A stretch of DNA of 64,000 nt from Todiramphus chloris collaris (GCA_025345505.1 JANVCC010000030.1:10286606-10350605), one strand, 5' to 3'; shown: positions 1 through 15,300, numbered from the stretch's first letter. The notes: generated from the sequence alone by a model not told the origin. Program-made: numbers and translations.

Positions 1-562
1 CGAGCCTGAAATGAATCAGACAGTGCAAGAAGCAGCACAATTCAGGGAGCTTGTGCAAAACGGGTTGCGAGCCACTGAGAAAGCAGAAAATGCATAAAAC
101 CAACCTGAGGCACCGAGCCGAGGAAACCTAGGAAGCTGGGACTGCCACGTTGTTTTCAGTGGTCCCAGAGCAGCCCCTGGACAACCCCTGTCTTGCAGGT
201 ATAGAAGAGGGAGAGCTAATTTTTGATAAGGTATCACTTGGAGATGAGCAGGGACTTCCTAGGTGAAAATAAAATGCTAGCAGAGTTGAACAGCTTGCCT
301 GTGAGGATAGGTGATAACCTGTTCTTAATTAGTTTCAGCATATTCAGATCTATGGTATGAGATCTACTATGAGATCTAGTGCACGATACGGACGGAGTTG
401 CTGATGGATTTGATTGCAGACTGATGCACTTTCACAAGTCCTTGTCCAAGGATTTTGCCCCTTTCCTGGCTCCCTGCTGCTCACTGTAAGCACTCCAAGG
501 CAAACTGAGCCATGGTGGTTGGTCTCCTTCCTTCTCTTCTCTTCCTTCCTATCCCTGTGCAG
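1..562. other. 5' flank of the TM4SF19-like gene
   Basis: No gene or recognisable repeat is seen. The only clear signal is a long pyrimidine tract from about 518 ending in CAG at 560-562. It reads as a 3' splice site for the exon carrying the start codon, so the promoter and first exon are upstream or outside the window. Confidence 0.5.
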
Positions 563-569
563 GGTGGCC

Positions 570-2004
570 ATGTGCGTGGGGAAGTGCAGCCGGATTTTGG
601 GTCCCTCTCTGCTAGTGCTGGGCACACTCTCCATGGCAGCCAACATCCTCCTGCTCTTTCCTGGTGGGGCATCAAAGTACCTGATGGAAGGGCACATCAG
701 CCAGCATGCCAAAGCCATGCCAGGCATCTGGGGAGGTGGCATCACTGTGAGTACCGTGGTTTGCACGGCATCCTTCCTTATGTGTCTGGAGCAAAGAAGA
801 AAGGATGGAGCAGGTGGCTCCCCTTTGTCCTCCAGCTGCTTTTTCCTTCCTGCAGGTGATGCTGGCAGCGACCCACATCACAGCGGTGGGGTGGCGATGT
901 GCTGGCTGCTCTGACTGTGGCACCCGTCGCAACGTAAGGCAGTTCTGGGCCCCCCGTGCCAAAGCAGTCCCAAGCAACGCATGGTGGGATGTGGTGGGTG
1001 GCCCCTCTCCCATGGTGGGTTGTGGCAGGGTGTCCCCTCTCCCACGGCCCCACTGTGGGATGCTGCATGGTGTCACCTCCCCAGAGGACAGGGCTTCCCA
1101 AGCATGCTGGGCTGTGCCCCACCGCATTTCATGTCTCAGCTCCCTGCCGGCTTCTGCCCAGCTTGAGACAGCCTAGTGATGGCTCCATCCTCGTCTCCCC
1201 AGGACTGGAGCCCCTTGGGGTGAAGGGGATGGGAGTTTTGTCCCCCGTACCAAACTCCACCAATAATATGCAGCTATGGTTCGGAACCTGCTTGACTTTT
1301 GGTTCCTCCCCACGCCCCTCTCTGGGTGCTGCCCACAGGCTTTCATCTCTGCTGTGCTCTCCAAGCTGGCGCTCCTGGGTGCTGCTGCCTGCTTCATCCT
1401 CTCCGGGGTGGGTTTGACCAATGGACCTCTCTGCTTCTACAACGCCACCCAGCGTGGCCATGGGCATGGCACCCACTGGGGTTACCCCTTCCTGGATGCT
1501 GGTGGCCAGGAGCCTGACATCAGGTGAGGCAGGGGGTTTGAGTGGCTGGTGCTGCCTTGTCAGCCTACTGCTAATTAAGTTGGTGTTATTTATGGTGGGT
1601 GGGGTAGGTGGGCTTGCTGGGGGTGACACATGACCTCAAGAGGTCCTCACCTTCTGTGGCTTTGTGCATGGTGCCTCCCATCTTCATCACCCTGCTGACC
1701 TTGCTCGTCCTTGGGATGGACAGGGCCTCTGGGGCACACTGCCATGGTGGAAAGTGATGTGAATCCTGACCTGCTGCAGGGCCTCATCTTGCATCTCCTC
1801 CTCTCCTTGTTATGCAGGACAGAGAATTATCTGTATGATCGTAATATCTGGAACATCTGCCTTGAGCCAGAAGGCATTGTGGCCTGGAATGTTGTCCTCT
1901 TCTCCCTCCTGCTGCTCACCAGTGCTGCTGAGATGGTACTGGCCTCCCTCCAGATCCTCAACGGCTGCCTCGGGTGCCTCTGTGGCTTTTGCGAGGGGAA
2001 GTAG
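570..2004 (+). CDS. TM4SF19: Transmembrane 4 L6 family protein, TM4SF19-like (4 exons, 208 aa)
   Basis: Coding exons are 570-746, 856-933, 1339-1523 and 1818-2004, all bounded by AG/GT signals and joining in frame. The protein opens with MCVGKC, the usual start of L6-family tetraspan proteins. Hydrophobic segments lie at about residues 9-30, 49-71, 86-110 and 168-193, with a large loop between the third and fourth that holds an N-glycosylation site (NAT) and a YLYDR..W...CLEP block. That block, with WGGG near the second segment, resembles TM4SF19 more than TM4SF1/4/5 as I remember the family. The length fits (family about 195-230 aa). The ATG is seven bases after a strong acceptor (561-562), so a non-coding exon is expected upstream. 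L6 proteins are plasma-membrane or endosomal adaptors; the exact role here is unknown. The family is secure; the member assignment is less so. Confidence 0.82.
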
Positions 2005-2925
2005 AGACCTGCTGTGGTGCCAGGAGATTGGTGCTTGGAGAATGTATCATCTCTGGGTGTCCCTTGGCCAGTGGCAAATACCATGGTGGGAATACGCCAG
2101 GAACTGCGATACCATCCTGGTGCAAGAGCCCTGTGCAAGATGGAGAGAATCCCCCCTGGGGCACAGTCGCCCTATCCTGCGTGAGCTGTCAAAGCAAGGT
2201 CCGTGGGTTAGCATGCAAAGGGTTGTCCCCGTGGAGAGCTATCCCTAGGGGATACCTCTTCCTTCTTCCTGGAGCAGATGCTCTTGGGGCTGGCAGCCAT
2301 TGGGGGTTGGAAACCAGCCCAGTGAGGGGTGAAGGTGAGGACCTTTCTGCTGGCATCCCAGCACAAGCCCAATGGCTTCCCCAGCCACTCCTCATTGGCC
2401 TCCACCCCCCAGAAGTGCAAGATGTGTCATGATGGTATTTGTAGAGATAAGAGCTGGACCACTGGCTTATTTTTGTTAATCAAGCTGTATTTAGGGCAGC
2501 TTGTGTTGGTGGTTGTCTCCCGCCTGGGGCAGGAGAGGCAAAGGAGACCAGAGAAGCTGAGCTGGGCTCCAGCTCGGGGCTTTGGATGGAGTTATGCTGG
2601 GGGAGGCAGTACTGGAACTGAGGTGTACCCCACCAAAGTTCACCCACACACCCCCGTGGGCAAGCAGCAAATGTCAGGGGCAGCTGCTCATCCCCCTGAC
2701 CCAGGCCCCCATCCCACCATCTACTGCTGCACTCACAGGCGCTGACACCGGCTTCACTGCGTCCTCATCCCCTAAACCTTTACAGGGACTGAGTGTGGGT
2801 ACAGACCTGAACCTGCCTGCGCTGGGAGGATGTTTGCCCCCATAGTAATAAGGTTCAGAGAAAAGTAGCTTAAAAAAACACCCCAAGCCAGCAATTAGAC
2901 AAATTAAACAGTAACTAAGGGCAAT
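2005..2925. other. 3' flank of the TM4SF19-like gene
   Basis: No open frame with family resemblance is present. No AATAAA follows the stop codon closely; the nearest plus-strand variant is ATTAAA at 2903-2908, which would give a 3' UTR of about 0.9 kb. This is only a weak candidate. Confidence 0.3.
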
Positions 2926-3498
2926 TGTCATGGTTTAACCCCACAGAGCAACAAGGCACCACACAACTCTTCGCTCACTCACTCCTCCCCCCAGCACGAT
3001 GAGGGGGAAGAGACCTGGAAGGGTAAAAGTGAGAAAACTCATGGATTGAGAAAAGAACAGTTTAATAATTGAAATGAAATAAGGTAATAAAAACCAAAAC
3101 AAACAAACACCAACTTGTAATGAAAACGAAAATAACAGAGAGAAATAAAACCCAAGAAAGACAAGTAACATGAATGTGAACAATTGTTCACCCCAGCTGC
3201 TGCCCAGCCAGTCCCTGAGCAGCAGCCTCCCTGTCCTAGGGTATGGACTATCCGTGTGGTCCCTTGGGGCCAGCTCTCCTGGCTCTCTCTGCCCCAGATT
3301 TCTGTGCAGGCACAGTCTGCTCGCTGGCCAGCTGCTGTGAGGAGCAGAAGAGTCCTTGACCCTGCGTTAGCCCCGCTGAGGTGTAACGAACACATCCCTG
3401 TGTTCCCAACACTGTTCCCAGCACAAACCCAAAACCACAGCCCCCTACCAGCTACTGTGAAGAAAAGTAACCCAGCCCCAGACAAAACCAGCACAACA
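2926..3498 (-). mobile_element. Solo LTR of an avian endogenous retrovirus (573 bp)
   Basis: Read on the minus strand it starts TGTTGTGCTGGTTTTG and ends GGGGTTAAACCATGACA, with TG...CA termini. It carries the familiar features of a common bird LTR: a TTTCTTGGGTTTTATT tract, an ATTAAACTGTTCT stretch, and a C/G-rich tail before the terminal TTAAACC. No internal retroviral gene lies next to it, so it is a solo LTR. No clear target-site duplication is seen, which suggests an older insertion. It lies 460 bp downstream of the NEU4 stop codon in the same orientation. Confidence 0.8.
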
Positions 3499-3959
3499 CA
3501 TTGGGAGAGTCCATCGAGAAAAAGAGGAATTGGCTGGAACAGGATCATTTAAAGAAGCAATTAAAAAAAAAAATCTATGACTGTGGGAGGAAAATCCTGG
3601 GAGCATGGTGGTGGTATCAGGAATGGTCCAGCTGACCTGGCACGCATGGGTGGCAGGGGCTGCCCCAGCTGCCTTCTCCTCTGCATTGCTGCTGTTGTCC
3701 CCATTGTGTATTTCATGGTGTGGCTCATGTGCTGAGAAAGGAGCCTGGGGCTGGGCTGAAGGCACAACCCTCCATGCTCAACCAACTACATAATTAAAAA
3801 ACATCTATAAAAATGAAATACCCCCCCTTTTGGAATGGCAGTGCATGCCTTCTGTGTGATGTCAGCTGGGCTGGCTCGCAGCAGGCCCTCGGGCTGTCAG
3901 CATCCCAGAGCTCTGGGGGCCTTGGCGTCTGGTGCTGGGGGACCCGATCTGGGGAGGCA
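3499..3959. other. NEU4 3' flank
   Basis: No gene is seen. This should hold the NEU4 3' UTR, but no AATAAA appears on the minus strand before the LTR; the first variant signal (ATTAAA, minus, about 3065-3060) is inside the LTR. Confidence 0.35.
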
Positions 3960-6090
<2,131 letters not shown>

Positions 6091-6382
6091 TTAGAGGGGT
6101 CTGGATTGGTGGGCTTCAGTTTGGGGAACCCTGCAGGAGCATGAGCTGCATGGCAGGTCACTACGAGCACGGCTTGGGTTGAAAAGGGCTGTACTGCTGC
6201 AGTGGCAAGTCACTGCTGCTCAGAGATCAGACAGGAGTTTGGGTAACACTGAAGAGACTGACCTGGGCTACCCTGAAATAAAATCAAATTGATCCGCAAG
6301 ATGCTCTTCAAAAGGGGTTTCTGGAAAACCGAGGGCAGTCAGCAGAGGGGAGGCTGAGACCTGCGGTTCCCCACTCCCACTG

Positions 6383-6887
6383 TCACAGAATCAGAATTGT
6401 TCTGGTTGGAAGAGACCGTCAAGTCCAACTGTTAACCCTGCACTGCCAGGTCACCACTAAACCATGTCCCTTGGCACCACATCTACACATCTTTCAAACA
6501 CCTCCAGGGATGGTGATTCAACCACCTCCCTGGGCAGCCTGTCCCAGGGCTTTACAACCCTTTCTGTGAAGAAGTTTCTTCCTAATACCCAATCTCAACC
6601 TGCCCTGGTGCAACTTGAGGCCATTTCCTCTTGTCCTATTGTTTGTCACCTGGGAGAACAGATCAAACCCCCACCTGGTTACAACTCCTTTCAGGCAGTT
6701 GTTGAGAGTGAAGGTGTCCCCTGAGCCTCCTTTTCCCCAGGCTAAACACCCCAGCTCCCTCAGCTACTCCTTGTAAGATTTGCAGTCTAGACCCCTCACC
6801 AGCTTCATTGGAGTGTGTCCAAAGAAGGGCAACAAAGCCGGTAAAGGGTCTAGAGAATAAGGTCGAGAGGGTGTTGGGGGAGCAGAG
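6383..6887 (-). repeat. CR1 LINE 3' end, with an inverted distal piece
   Basis: The plus strand begins TCACAGAATCAGAATTG and continues through a typical reverse-complement CR1 3' region (AGAAGTTTCTTCCTAAT, CTTGTCCTATTG) to about 6810. From 6811 the sequence turns round and reads as forward CR1 (GTGTCCAAAGAAGGGCAAC), fading by about 6887. The 25-base arms 6786-6810 and 6830-6854 are reverse complements at 20 of 25 positions. Confidence 0.8.
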
Positions 6888-9370
6888 CCCATCTCTGCAT
6901 GGCCAAGACCCTGGGAGCAGTCCAGGCTCCTTGCGACGGGGTCAGGGAGCATTTCATCCTGTGTTTCTGGTGCCTGCAGTACAGCAGACCCAGCCAGCTC
7001 CTCTTTTCCCCCTCCCCTGCAGGGGAAACCTGGGGTGCAGGACATGAACCATGTGGGCCCTGGCCAGGCTGTGCCCGTGGCAGCAGGGTGAGAGCACTGC
7101 CCAGCAGCCCTTCCTTCGGAGACAGCAGCAGTGCTGCTGCCATCGGCTGTCCCCAGGTTAGGTGCCCCAGGTTATCACCGCAGAGGGAGATGTGCATCCA
7201 CTCCAAGGTGCAGCTGGAGTAGCTGAGGGCAAATTTCACCTGTGTTTTAATTAGGAGCTCTTGCTGATCAAACACGCCACGGAGAAAGCAAAGGCACTCA
7301 CCAGGTCCCGCTCAGCTGGGGGTGTCCGCTCGGTCCCTCGCCCCCACCACGGGGTAACAGCAGCTCCTGCAGCCACCAGCTTTCTGCAGCGTTGGTCACC
7401 TCACTGCTTCGCTGCCACCCTCCCCTTGTAGGGTCCCCACCAATGGGCACGGGGCTCCGGGAAAAAGCCCTGAGTCAGCAGCGGCGGTCACTCCTGCAGC
7501 GCCGGGCGGCACAAAGGCACCATTATCAGCCTGGGCAGAGCCAGGCTGCAAACGGAGCTTTGGAGCAGGGGGGAGGCGTTTGCATCTCCTGCCTCAGTTT
7601 CCCGCCTGCCACCCACTGGAAAAGGCCAGACCTTCCCACCCCGGTGCTGCAGCTGTTCACCATGGTCCGCCCCAGCCAGGAGCTCAGTAGCCTTTGGGCT
7701 GTGGTCTGGAGGGTCCCAGCCTTCCCAGGCCTCTCGCCCACACACAGGTCAGCTGCTAAGGAATTATGTTTGTACTTACACCCCCCCCTCCACCAGCAGC
7801 TTAGCTGAAAGGCTTGACAAAACTCACGCAGCACGTCACGGATCAGAAGCTCCAAGGTGAAAGCTTAGGCTCAGGCTGCAAAACTGGCTGGGAAAGGCCC
7901 CCAAGGGTTGCCCAGGCTGACAGGTGTGGCCACCATCTCCTCCACCCTGGCTAGCCACAAACGCCTCCTAAGCCTGGTTATTTTACCCAGTTGCTGGAGT
8001 AGAAAACCATGAAGGGGATGTTAGTCTGCTGTTGTTCCCATTGTACAACACATGGGTTGCAGAGGGGTGCAGGCTGCACTGCAGGAGGTTAACCCTTGCC
8101 TCAGCTGGCTCCCCCGGCTACCTGATAGCTTTAAAAGAAGCTGAGGAAAATCCCAGCTTTGCTTCTCACCCACTCCCTTCTGACAGCACCTCTCCTGCTT
8201 CCTGTGCTGAGATGCTGCCCAGCTAGCTTCACCCCCAAGGTGAAGCTGCAAGGCAAGGAACGAGGGATCAATTATCCCAGTCATGCCATCCCAGGTCCCT
8301 GCTGCCACCCTGACTGGTGCAAGTGGGAGGAGATGCTGCCTAAGCTTTGAGATACTGCACCATCCGTGATGGTGGGTGTGCTGGAAACCAGCAATGGGAG
8401 ATCATGAGCAACAGTGATGCCAAAGCTGCTGGGCTTGGTGCTGCCATGCCTCTGACAAACCTTCCCAGCACCAGCAGGGTGCTGGCTAACTAGCAAAGAC
8501 GTTCCAGGCAGGTTTAATTACTTCCTTCAGTAACGAGGTCATGCCCTAAAGAAGCAGCAGCCATGCCTCACTCCCCCCTCTCCTAATCAGTGGGGGAGAG
8601 TTTGACCAACTCAGAAAGGGGGAAGACCAATGAAGCCTTTGCTGATCAAGAGCTTCAGGGATGCAGAGACAAGGGGACCATCTATGCCCAGGGATGAGGG
8701 ACCCTCGCCCTCGAGAGAGGGCTGAAACCACAAACCAGGCCCACCCAGGGGAGTCCCAAGCAGTCACAAGTGGTGCAGAGGCCCCCTGCACCCCATGACA
8801 CGCATGAGAGGGGCATCGGGTGTGCCAGCAGGGAAAGGCTGTGTGCCAATGTGCCCAGCTCAGGACTCCCATCTGAAAAGCAGCCCCAGCACTGCACGGT
8901 GGTCAGGTGTTGTTGAGAATGGATGTTGTTGAACGGGAGAACCCCTGTTGCGTTCTCCTCCTCATTTCCCTCCCCTTCCCCTTTGTTCCCTTAAATGACA
9001 AAAAGCCAGACTTGCTGTAGTGAGCTGTGATCAGCCAGGACGTAATGGCAATTAAATAAAGCTGAAGGCAAGCAGAACGATTAAGCCTGTGATTAACCAT
9101 TAAGAGGGAAGAACACCTAAGCCATCCGAAAGCCTGCCCAGCGCTCAGCAGCAGCGGGCTGTTCCCCCTGCCTCGCAGCAGGGAGGAGGGACCACGCAGG
9201 GTCTGATCAATGCAGAGCCTTTAACTCAAGGCCCCCAGAAAGGGGCCCACCCAAACAAAGCACCCCCCAGCCCCACCTTCCCTTCATGTGCAAGAGTCCT
9301 GTGGGCCAGTCACGTGCCAGAAATGGGGTGATGCAAACCAGTGGGAAACCACAGTGGGTTGTTGTGTGAC
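6888..9370. other. Intergenic DNA between NEU4 and GAL3ST2
   Basis: No convincing exon is found. It should contain the upstream NEU4 non-coding exons and the GAL3ST2 3' UTR. The only minus-strand poly(A)-like signal noted downstream of GAL3ST2 is an ATTAAA variant at 8518-8513. At 8995-9110 there is an AT-rich block with several TTAAT/ATTAA cores. PDCD1, the next gene after NEU4 in human, is not seen here. Confidence 0.4.
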
Positions 9371-12300
9371 CTAGTTGGGAGTTGGGAGCTGCATCTTCTC
9401 CTGGAAACTGGTCCACTGCGAGGGCAAGCCTAACTGCTTCCTCTTCTTGTGCGGGTGTTGAACAGAGTAAAGGTAGGACATGTACTGGAGCTCTGGCATA
9501 ACCATTTTCTGGCAGGTTCTCAGAGTCCTGTTGTCTAAGTCTTCTCTGAGGTTGTACCCTAGGATATTTGCAGCCCCTGACTGGAAAGGAAGGAGAGCTT
9601 TGTTCTTGATGTGATTCTTCCCCACTGCCTCCTGGTCTGAGAGACAGGTCTCCATGAGCTCTTTCTGTCTCATTCGCAGGTGATTCACCTCCTTCTCCAG
9701 TTCCTCGAGACCTATGGTCTCCTCAATTCTACTCCAGAAGCTCTGATTGAAGTGCAGGTAGAGCTTCCAGTCCAGTGAGCACCACACTTTTATCTGCTCC
9801 ACGCTCTCTGGAGTCAAGGTCTGGACAGTGTCCTGGCTTCTGGAATTGAGCTTAAAGTAAACCACGTCATCCAGATCCCAGCACAAAGCATGCTTCAGGA
9901 GGATCATGGACTCATCAAAGTAGTCTGCTATCAAGATCAGGTGGAAGTTCTGTTCGATCTCCTCCAAGACTGCTTGGATGTACTTTTTGTTGACCTCTGC
10001 ATTGTTATCATAGCCAAAGTCAAACCACATGGTATTCCTGGCATAGATGTTTTGCTTGTAATCTGCCGGATGGTAATACTTCCTGGGTGACGCCAAGTAC
10101 TCGTTCACATCCCTGGAAATCCTGAAGGCAGGCACATTGTTTTTGTAGTAGATATAGGAAGACTCCAACAGAGGAATGGGATTCCTTAGGATGGAGAAGT
10201 AGAAGGTGTTCACCGGCATCACCTTTTGCACCTGTTTGCAGGGAAGAAGAAGACAGACAGAGTCTGGAGGCACTGTTTGTTCAGTGAGGTTTATCCGCAG
10301 GTGTTGTGACTCTTTCTTACCTCCGAGGGGTTAAACCGCAGGTGGTTGCACATGATGTTGTAGTTTTGTCCTATGGATTGAAATTCCTCCACAAACTGGG
10401 CCAGGAAGGTCCTTGGGTAGCCCAGGTGGACAAGCTGGTCAGCTGGGAGTGCAACGGTGAGGTTGTACCTCTCTGCGAACCTGAACATGATGTTCAGGAC
10501 AGTGCTGCTCGCTGTCTTGTGGGTCTTGAGGAACATGACATTAGTCTTGGCATGGCAAGACATGGAAGGTATCACCAGCTTCTTGTGGCTCTTCAGGGTT
10601 CTGCAGGAAGTTAACAGATGGGGAAAACAGCTTCTCCAGTGCCATACCCCATCTCTGAGACCTGGCAAAGCCAAATCTGAGCAGGTTCTTCTGCTGATAC
10701 CACACCTACAGCTGGTGCAAGGCACCAACCAAAACAAGCCCCATCCCTCTGGCATAGATATTTTATGTGTCTCCAGCTCCTCACTTACCCAAGGGCTTCA
10801 GTTCAATCCCCTTTTCCATAATGCTGATTTTGCCCTGGAGAGCTGCACTTTAGCTAATTTTATTCCTTGCCTGCCCAAATGTGGATCTAGGACCCAACTT
10901 CTGGCCACTGTCCTTCCATTGCCCAAACTTCATGAGACTTACAGCAAGTGTCACAGGTCAGATCCTTGCTGCCCTGTGCAGACAAAGCCATGCAACCTTG
11001 CTTCTGCTTTACTTACACATAATTTTTAATCTTGATATGGAAGAATTCTGACAGGAAGAGGAGTCCCACACAAAGGCCAAAAATGATGAAACATTTGATA
11101 TGCCTGGAAGGAAAGAAAGAAGAGTTTCAGTGGATTTTTTTCTGATAGTTCAAATACAAATCACCAAACTTCGCATGTTGCCTTTGGGAATTTTTATCAC
11201 CAGGAGCACAATTTTATGTCTCCATGCTGCCAGCCACCTTTGGCTCTCCCAGCTGTGTCAGCACATCTGGCATTAGAGGCAGGACAGTGAGATGTTGCAA
11301 TACCACTATCACTGTCCTAATTTTTGCCTTTAGCAAGACACAGCCTACTTCAGGCAGAACCTAAGCTCTCCTGACAGCCTCCTGCTCTGAAATGTTGCCT
11401 TTCATTTTGCTTTTCTTTCAGTTTTCTTGGGTTTTAGAGCTTATTCAATATTCAGACATCTAGAAAATGAACCCTTTGTAGAGGTATAAGGACTTCCTTG
11501 GTAAGAAGTTTGAGTGTCTCTTGTAATCACGTTACTCCAGAAGATGGGGATCTCAATGAAACACTAAACTGACTTTTTTTTCAAGATAACTGAGTTTTTC
11601 TAATACTGAAAACCAGTTAATATCCAACAGCACATGTAACAACCTAGATACAAGCAGCTTTCAAAAAAGAGGACTCCTTCCCCACTGCCTAATAGCTCCT
11701 CCTCTCAGCCCACCTCCAGTCTCACCTAGGTCTCCCTTTCATCAGATTTTGGGCAGACTTTATACTGCCTGAGCTCAGAGGCAGCTCTGTGGACTAAGCA
11801 GCTCATCTACTCATGCTTTTCCTGGATAATGATGAGGGGTTCGTCTTTTCCAGCACTAACTAGGCAACCACCATGTATCACCATCAGTGAATTCTAGCTG
11901 GGACATGTACAGGATCTTTTGAAGGTTTGATGACCATAAGAAAGGAACTTTTCATCACCAAACTTGATCTGACTCCTCTGATCCTAAAAGCTTTTTTAAC
12001 CCAGTGTGAATTCTGTGTTTTCAGACATCATTTTCAAAATGCAGCAGATCTGACTTTGGCTTTAAGTTGTTTTGAAAACATACAGACTCATTTACAATGT
12101 GGGATGGTCACACTTGTGGTTCCCACTCTCCTATGAAAGCAAAGAAGGCTCCAAGCCTGCCCAGTCTCAGGGTTGATGAAAGGCTTGCTGCAGGCTGGAC
12201 CTGGTGGTCTTTTTCTACTGTTTTTCTGGCCAGAGGATCCTCACACATGGTGCTGTTGCACAGGATGGTGACTTTCATAGTCTCCAGACTGTACCATGTG

Positions 12301-15300
12301 AAAGACACTGAACGCCTCCTTCCAGCTGGCCTTACAAGAGTGAAACCACCAGCTTTAACTGGCATGGTCTACAGCCTCCCACTGACTGGCCACGGTATGA
12401 CAAGCCAGGCTATGACAGTCTGGATTGGCAATGGAAAACTGGAGAGAGGATGGGAGCCAAATCCAACAGGACGTGAAGAGCTGCACATTAAATACAGCCA
12501 TGGTAGCCAACTGCTCTAGCTGTGACTGGGCAGCCACAAACCCAGTGTAAACACAGTGGAAGTGCAGAGGTAAGTGGCAACATCACCACACCGCGATGGC
12601 ACCACAGAAAAGCATTTGACTTTGTTCACCATGCAAAGCTGCCAGAAACCACTTTTGCTTCAAGCTTTGCTTTGCACAAGAGTGCTTTCCTTGTCCACCA
12701 GCACCCCGGCCAAAGTGAGACATCCTGAGGCAAAAGAGCCCTTCCCAAGGCCAGGGAAGACCCACAGCCAGAGCTGGTACCAACCTCTGATAAGAATTTG
12801 CAGCACAGCTTCTGCATGAAGAGTTTCAAGACATAGCTACAGGCAGTCTTTCATCAGCACTGTTTGGTCCCAAGCCTGTTAGGGGGACGGGGGTGAGACA
12901 ATCCCCTTTTCTTTGATCACTCTAGGTATGTAAGTGGAGATGAGACAGGAGAAGAAATACAGAGGGGCCCACAGGCAGCAAGCAGGCTCACATTAAATGC
13001 AGTCCCTATTTTCTTGGTCTTTCATTTGAACTGAAGCTGACGTTGGTGTGACGGTTTTCCAAACCATGTCACCCTGCCTGCCTGGACGTCTTTCCTAAGC
13101 TGGTCTGGCCACATCCTTCTTCTGCACCTTTTCTGTAGAGTTTAATGTGTGCAATAATGGTCCACGCATTTGTTTGGATTGTGCCCCCAAAATGGTAACT
13201 CAGGTTGGTATTTTGTGGGGCAAACAAATCAGCATACACGTAAAACAAGATAGGGCAGGATCACAGTATGCTCCAGAAGGATTACCATTTCCTTCTGCTG
13301 CAGTAAGACAGGCTCTGTAGACCTCTACATCCCATGATATCTTAATAGTTTTTTATGTTTATAAAAGACTACACAGTGCCATCCTGCTTCCAAATCTTCA
13401 GACGCATAGCACACTGAGCCCATCTCCAGCGTAACTGGATGCTGCCAGCAGACCCTTTTTGTCTGGATGTGCTTCAAAAGCCCCAAACAAGTTGGCTTTT
13501 GCACCTGGAGACACAGGGAAGGATAACAGTCCGGATTACCTAGGAATGCAAAGGCTCGAAGTGTCGCTGGTGCAGAAGAAGGGAGTGGTACTGCAGTGCC
13601 AAACAAGTTATGGGCACAAATGTGCCAGCATCAAGCCCTGAGGGGACATGCAGAACTCATCCTCTCTTTGTGGCACCATCCTGAAGACATCAGCAACATG
13701 CAGCCAAAAGATGTCCATATTGTTGCTGTGAGTGGTGGCTGCCCAGCTTAGGTCAGGCTTGCCAAAACCATGGCAACTTCCTGCAATGGACAGTTTTAAG
13801 GAGCAAGAACGACTGATGTCCTTGGTATGTGGGCCACAGAGGTACCAGTCCTCATGCAGAAATGATGGGCTTCTTGTCTCGGGGGTGCCAAACAAAGCTA
13901 CCTTATGGCATGGTGCTTGTTCCCCTGCCTGGGAATATATAGATGGAGAAGTATCTGCCTTCTAGCTCAGGGGGCGAGTCGGGTTAGGAGGGGACTGCAG
14001 TCATCTTCACCCTGCTGCACCTCAGCCCAGCAAATGCAAGCGATAGAGATATTCAGGGGAAGAGCCAAGAGCAGGGCTTGAGGTGATCCCCAGGGAGGAG
14101 CGCAGATGCCTCCAGAGGAGTGCATCTCTCCCCAGACTGGGTGCAGATGGAAGGAGAGGGTTGCAGGTAAGCAGGGTACTGGTCAGTGAGCTTGTGCAGC
14201 CGAGTACTGTGTCCAAACACTGCAGGGGGGTTTGTCCCCATCACCCCCCCCCACTGCACTCGCAGGGGCTGTCACTGGCTTCAGCATGTCCTGTGAACAT
14301 GCAGATGGGGTTTCACCAGCCGCGCTGCACTCACCGCCCTAGCACACCTCTCTGACAGCCAGCACTGCTTCTAAAGGCTGTCCCCACAGTGTCACAAGAC
14401 TGCAAGTCTCTGACCAAGCCACTGTAAATCTGCACGTGTTAGACCAACAGACAACATATTTATCATTGGCTAAAATATTCCCCATCCTTTAATCCCTTCA
14501 AGAAAGATGAGTCCCACTCATCTGAGAGCTATTTTACTGCTGACTATCTCACATGCACAGGCTGCAGGTGAATGGAGCAAGTACCTGGTGCTACGGAAGA
14601 CAGAACTGATCTTTCATACGAACAGTGACAGCCACAAGCAGAGAGATTTTGTAACCACCCGGAATATCAATGGGAGCAAGGAGGGCATGATGCCCAGAAT
14701 CATGGCTGCAGCCACCGCGTCCTTCCCCACACAACTGTGTGAAAGCATTTCACCTGGGGTGCACGAAGATGACACGGCCAAGAGTTGCAGGGTACGATCA
14801 GAGCCACCGTCTACTTTTTTGCCCCCTGAATAATCTTTTGCAAAGCAGAGTTCAAGAGTGAAAGCCGTAATTCGAACGTCACACAGAAGTTACCTAAGCA
14901 CGTAACACATGCAAGCAGCCTGGAAGCCCTTTGAAGAAGCACTTGGGAGTCGATTGCTAAGACACGAAAGTCTTCTGAGAAGCCAAAAAATGTGTGGAGC
15001 TGTCAGCAGGGCTGGTGCCAGAGGTTCAACTTGCCTTTCCAACTTGCGCTGTGCCATCTCCAAGCCGCGAAGAAATCATGCAAAACTACTTCTCAGGCTG
15101 CACTTCAAGGTGCTGCTACTGATGCTTTAAGGCTTAGGACAACCTGCTTGTTCATTTGGCTTAAGCTGAAAATAACAGAACTCTTGTGTTGACCTAACAA
15201 GGTTCTTTCAAATTAAAAGACCTGGAATACTGGAAGGAAACATTCACAGCAAAATTAATCTCTACCCTGGAGCAAAGTGTAACTAACTCTATAGGTTGTA

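Noticed and set aside
2926-3498. A complete endogenous retrovirus
   Set aside because: Only one LTR is present, with no gag, pol or env-like sequence beside it or near the other two LTRs.
6888-9370. PDCD1 between NEU4 and GAL3ST2 or near NEU4
   Set aside because: No immunoglobulin-V exon with paired cysteines and a WYR-type motif could be read on either strand.
13325-13895. Two minus-strand frames (93 and 95 codons) both beginning MFGT
   Set aside because: The shared start comes from the repeated octamer, the rest is unrelated, and no domain or splice context supports a gene.
14507-14833. A 108-codon plus-strand frame with a signal-peptide-like start ([20 protein letters not shown])
   Set aside because: It lies inside GAL3ST2 intron 1, has no family resemblance after the first 20 residues, and no supporting promoter or splice structure; probably chance.
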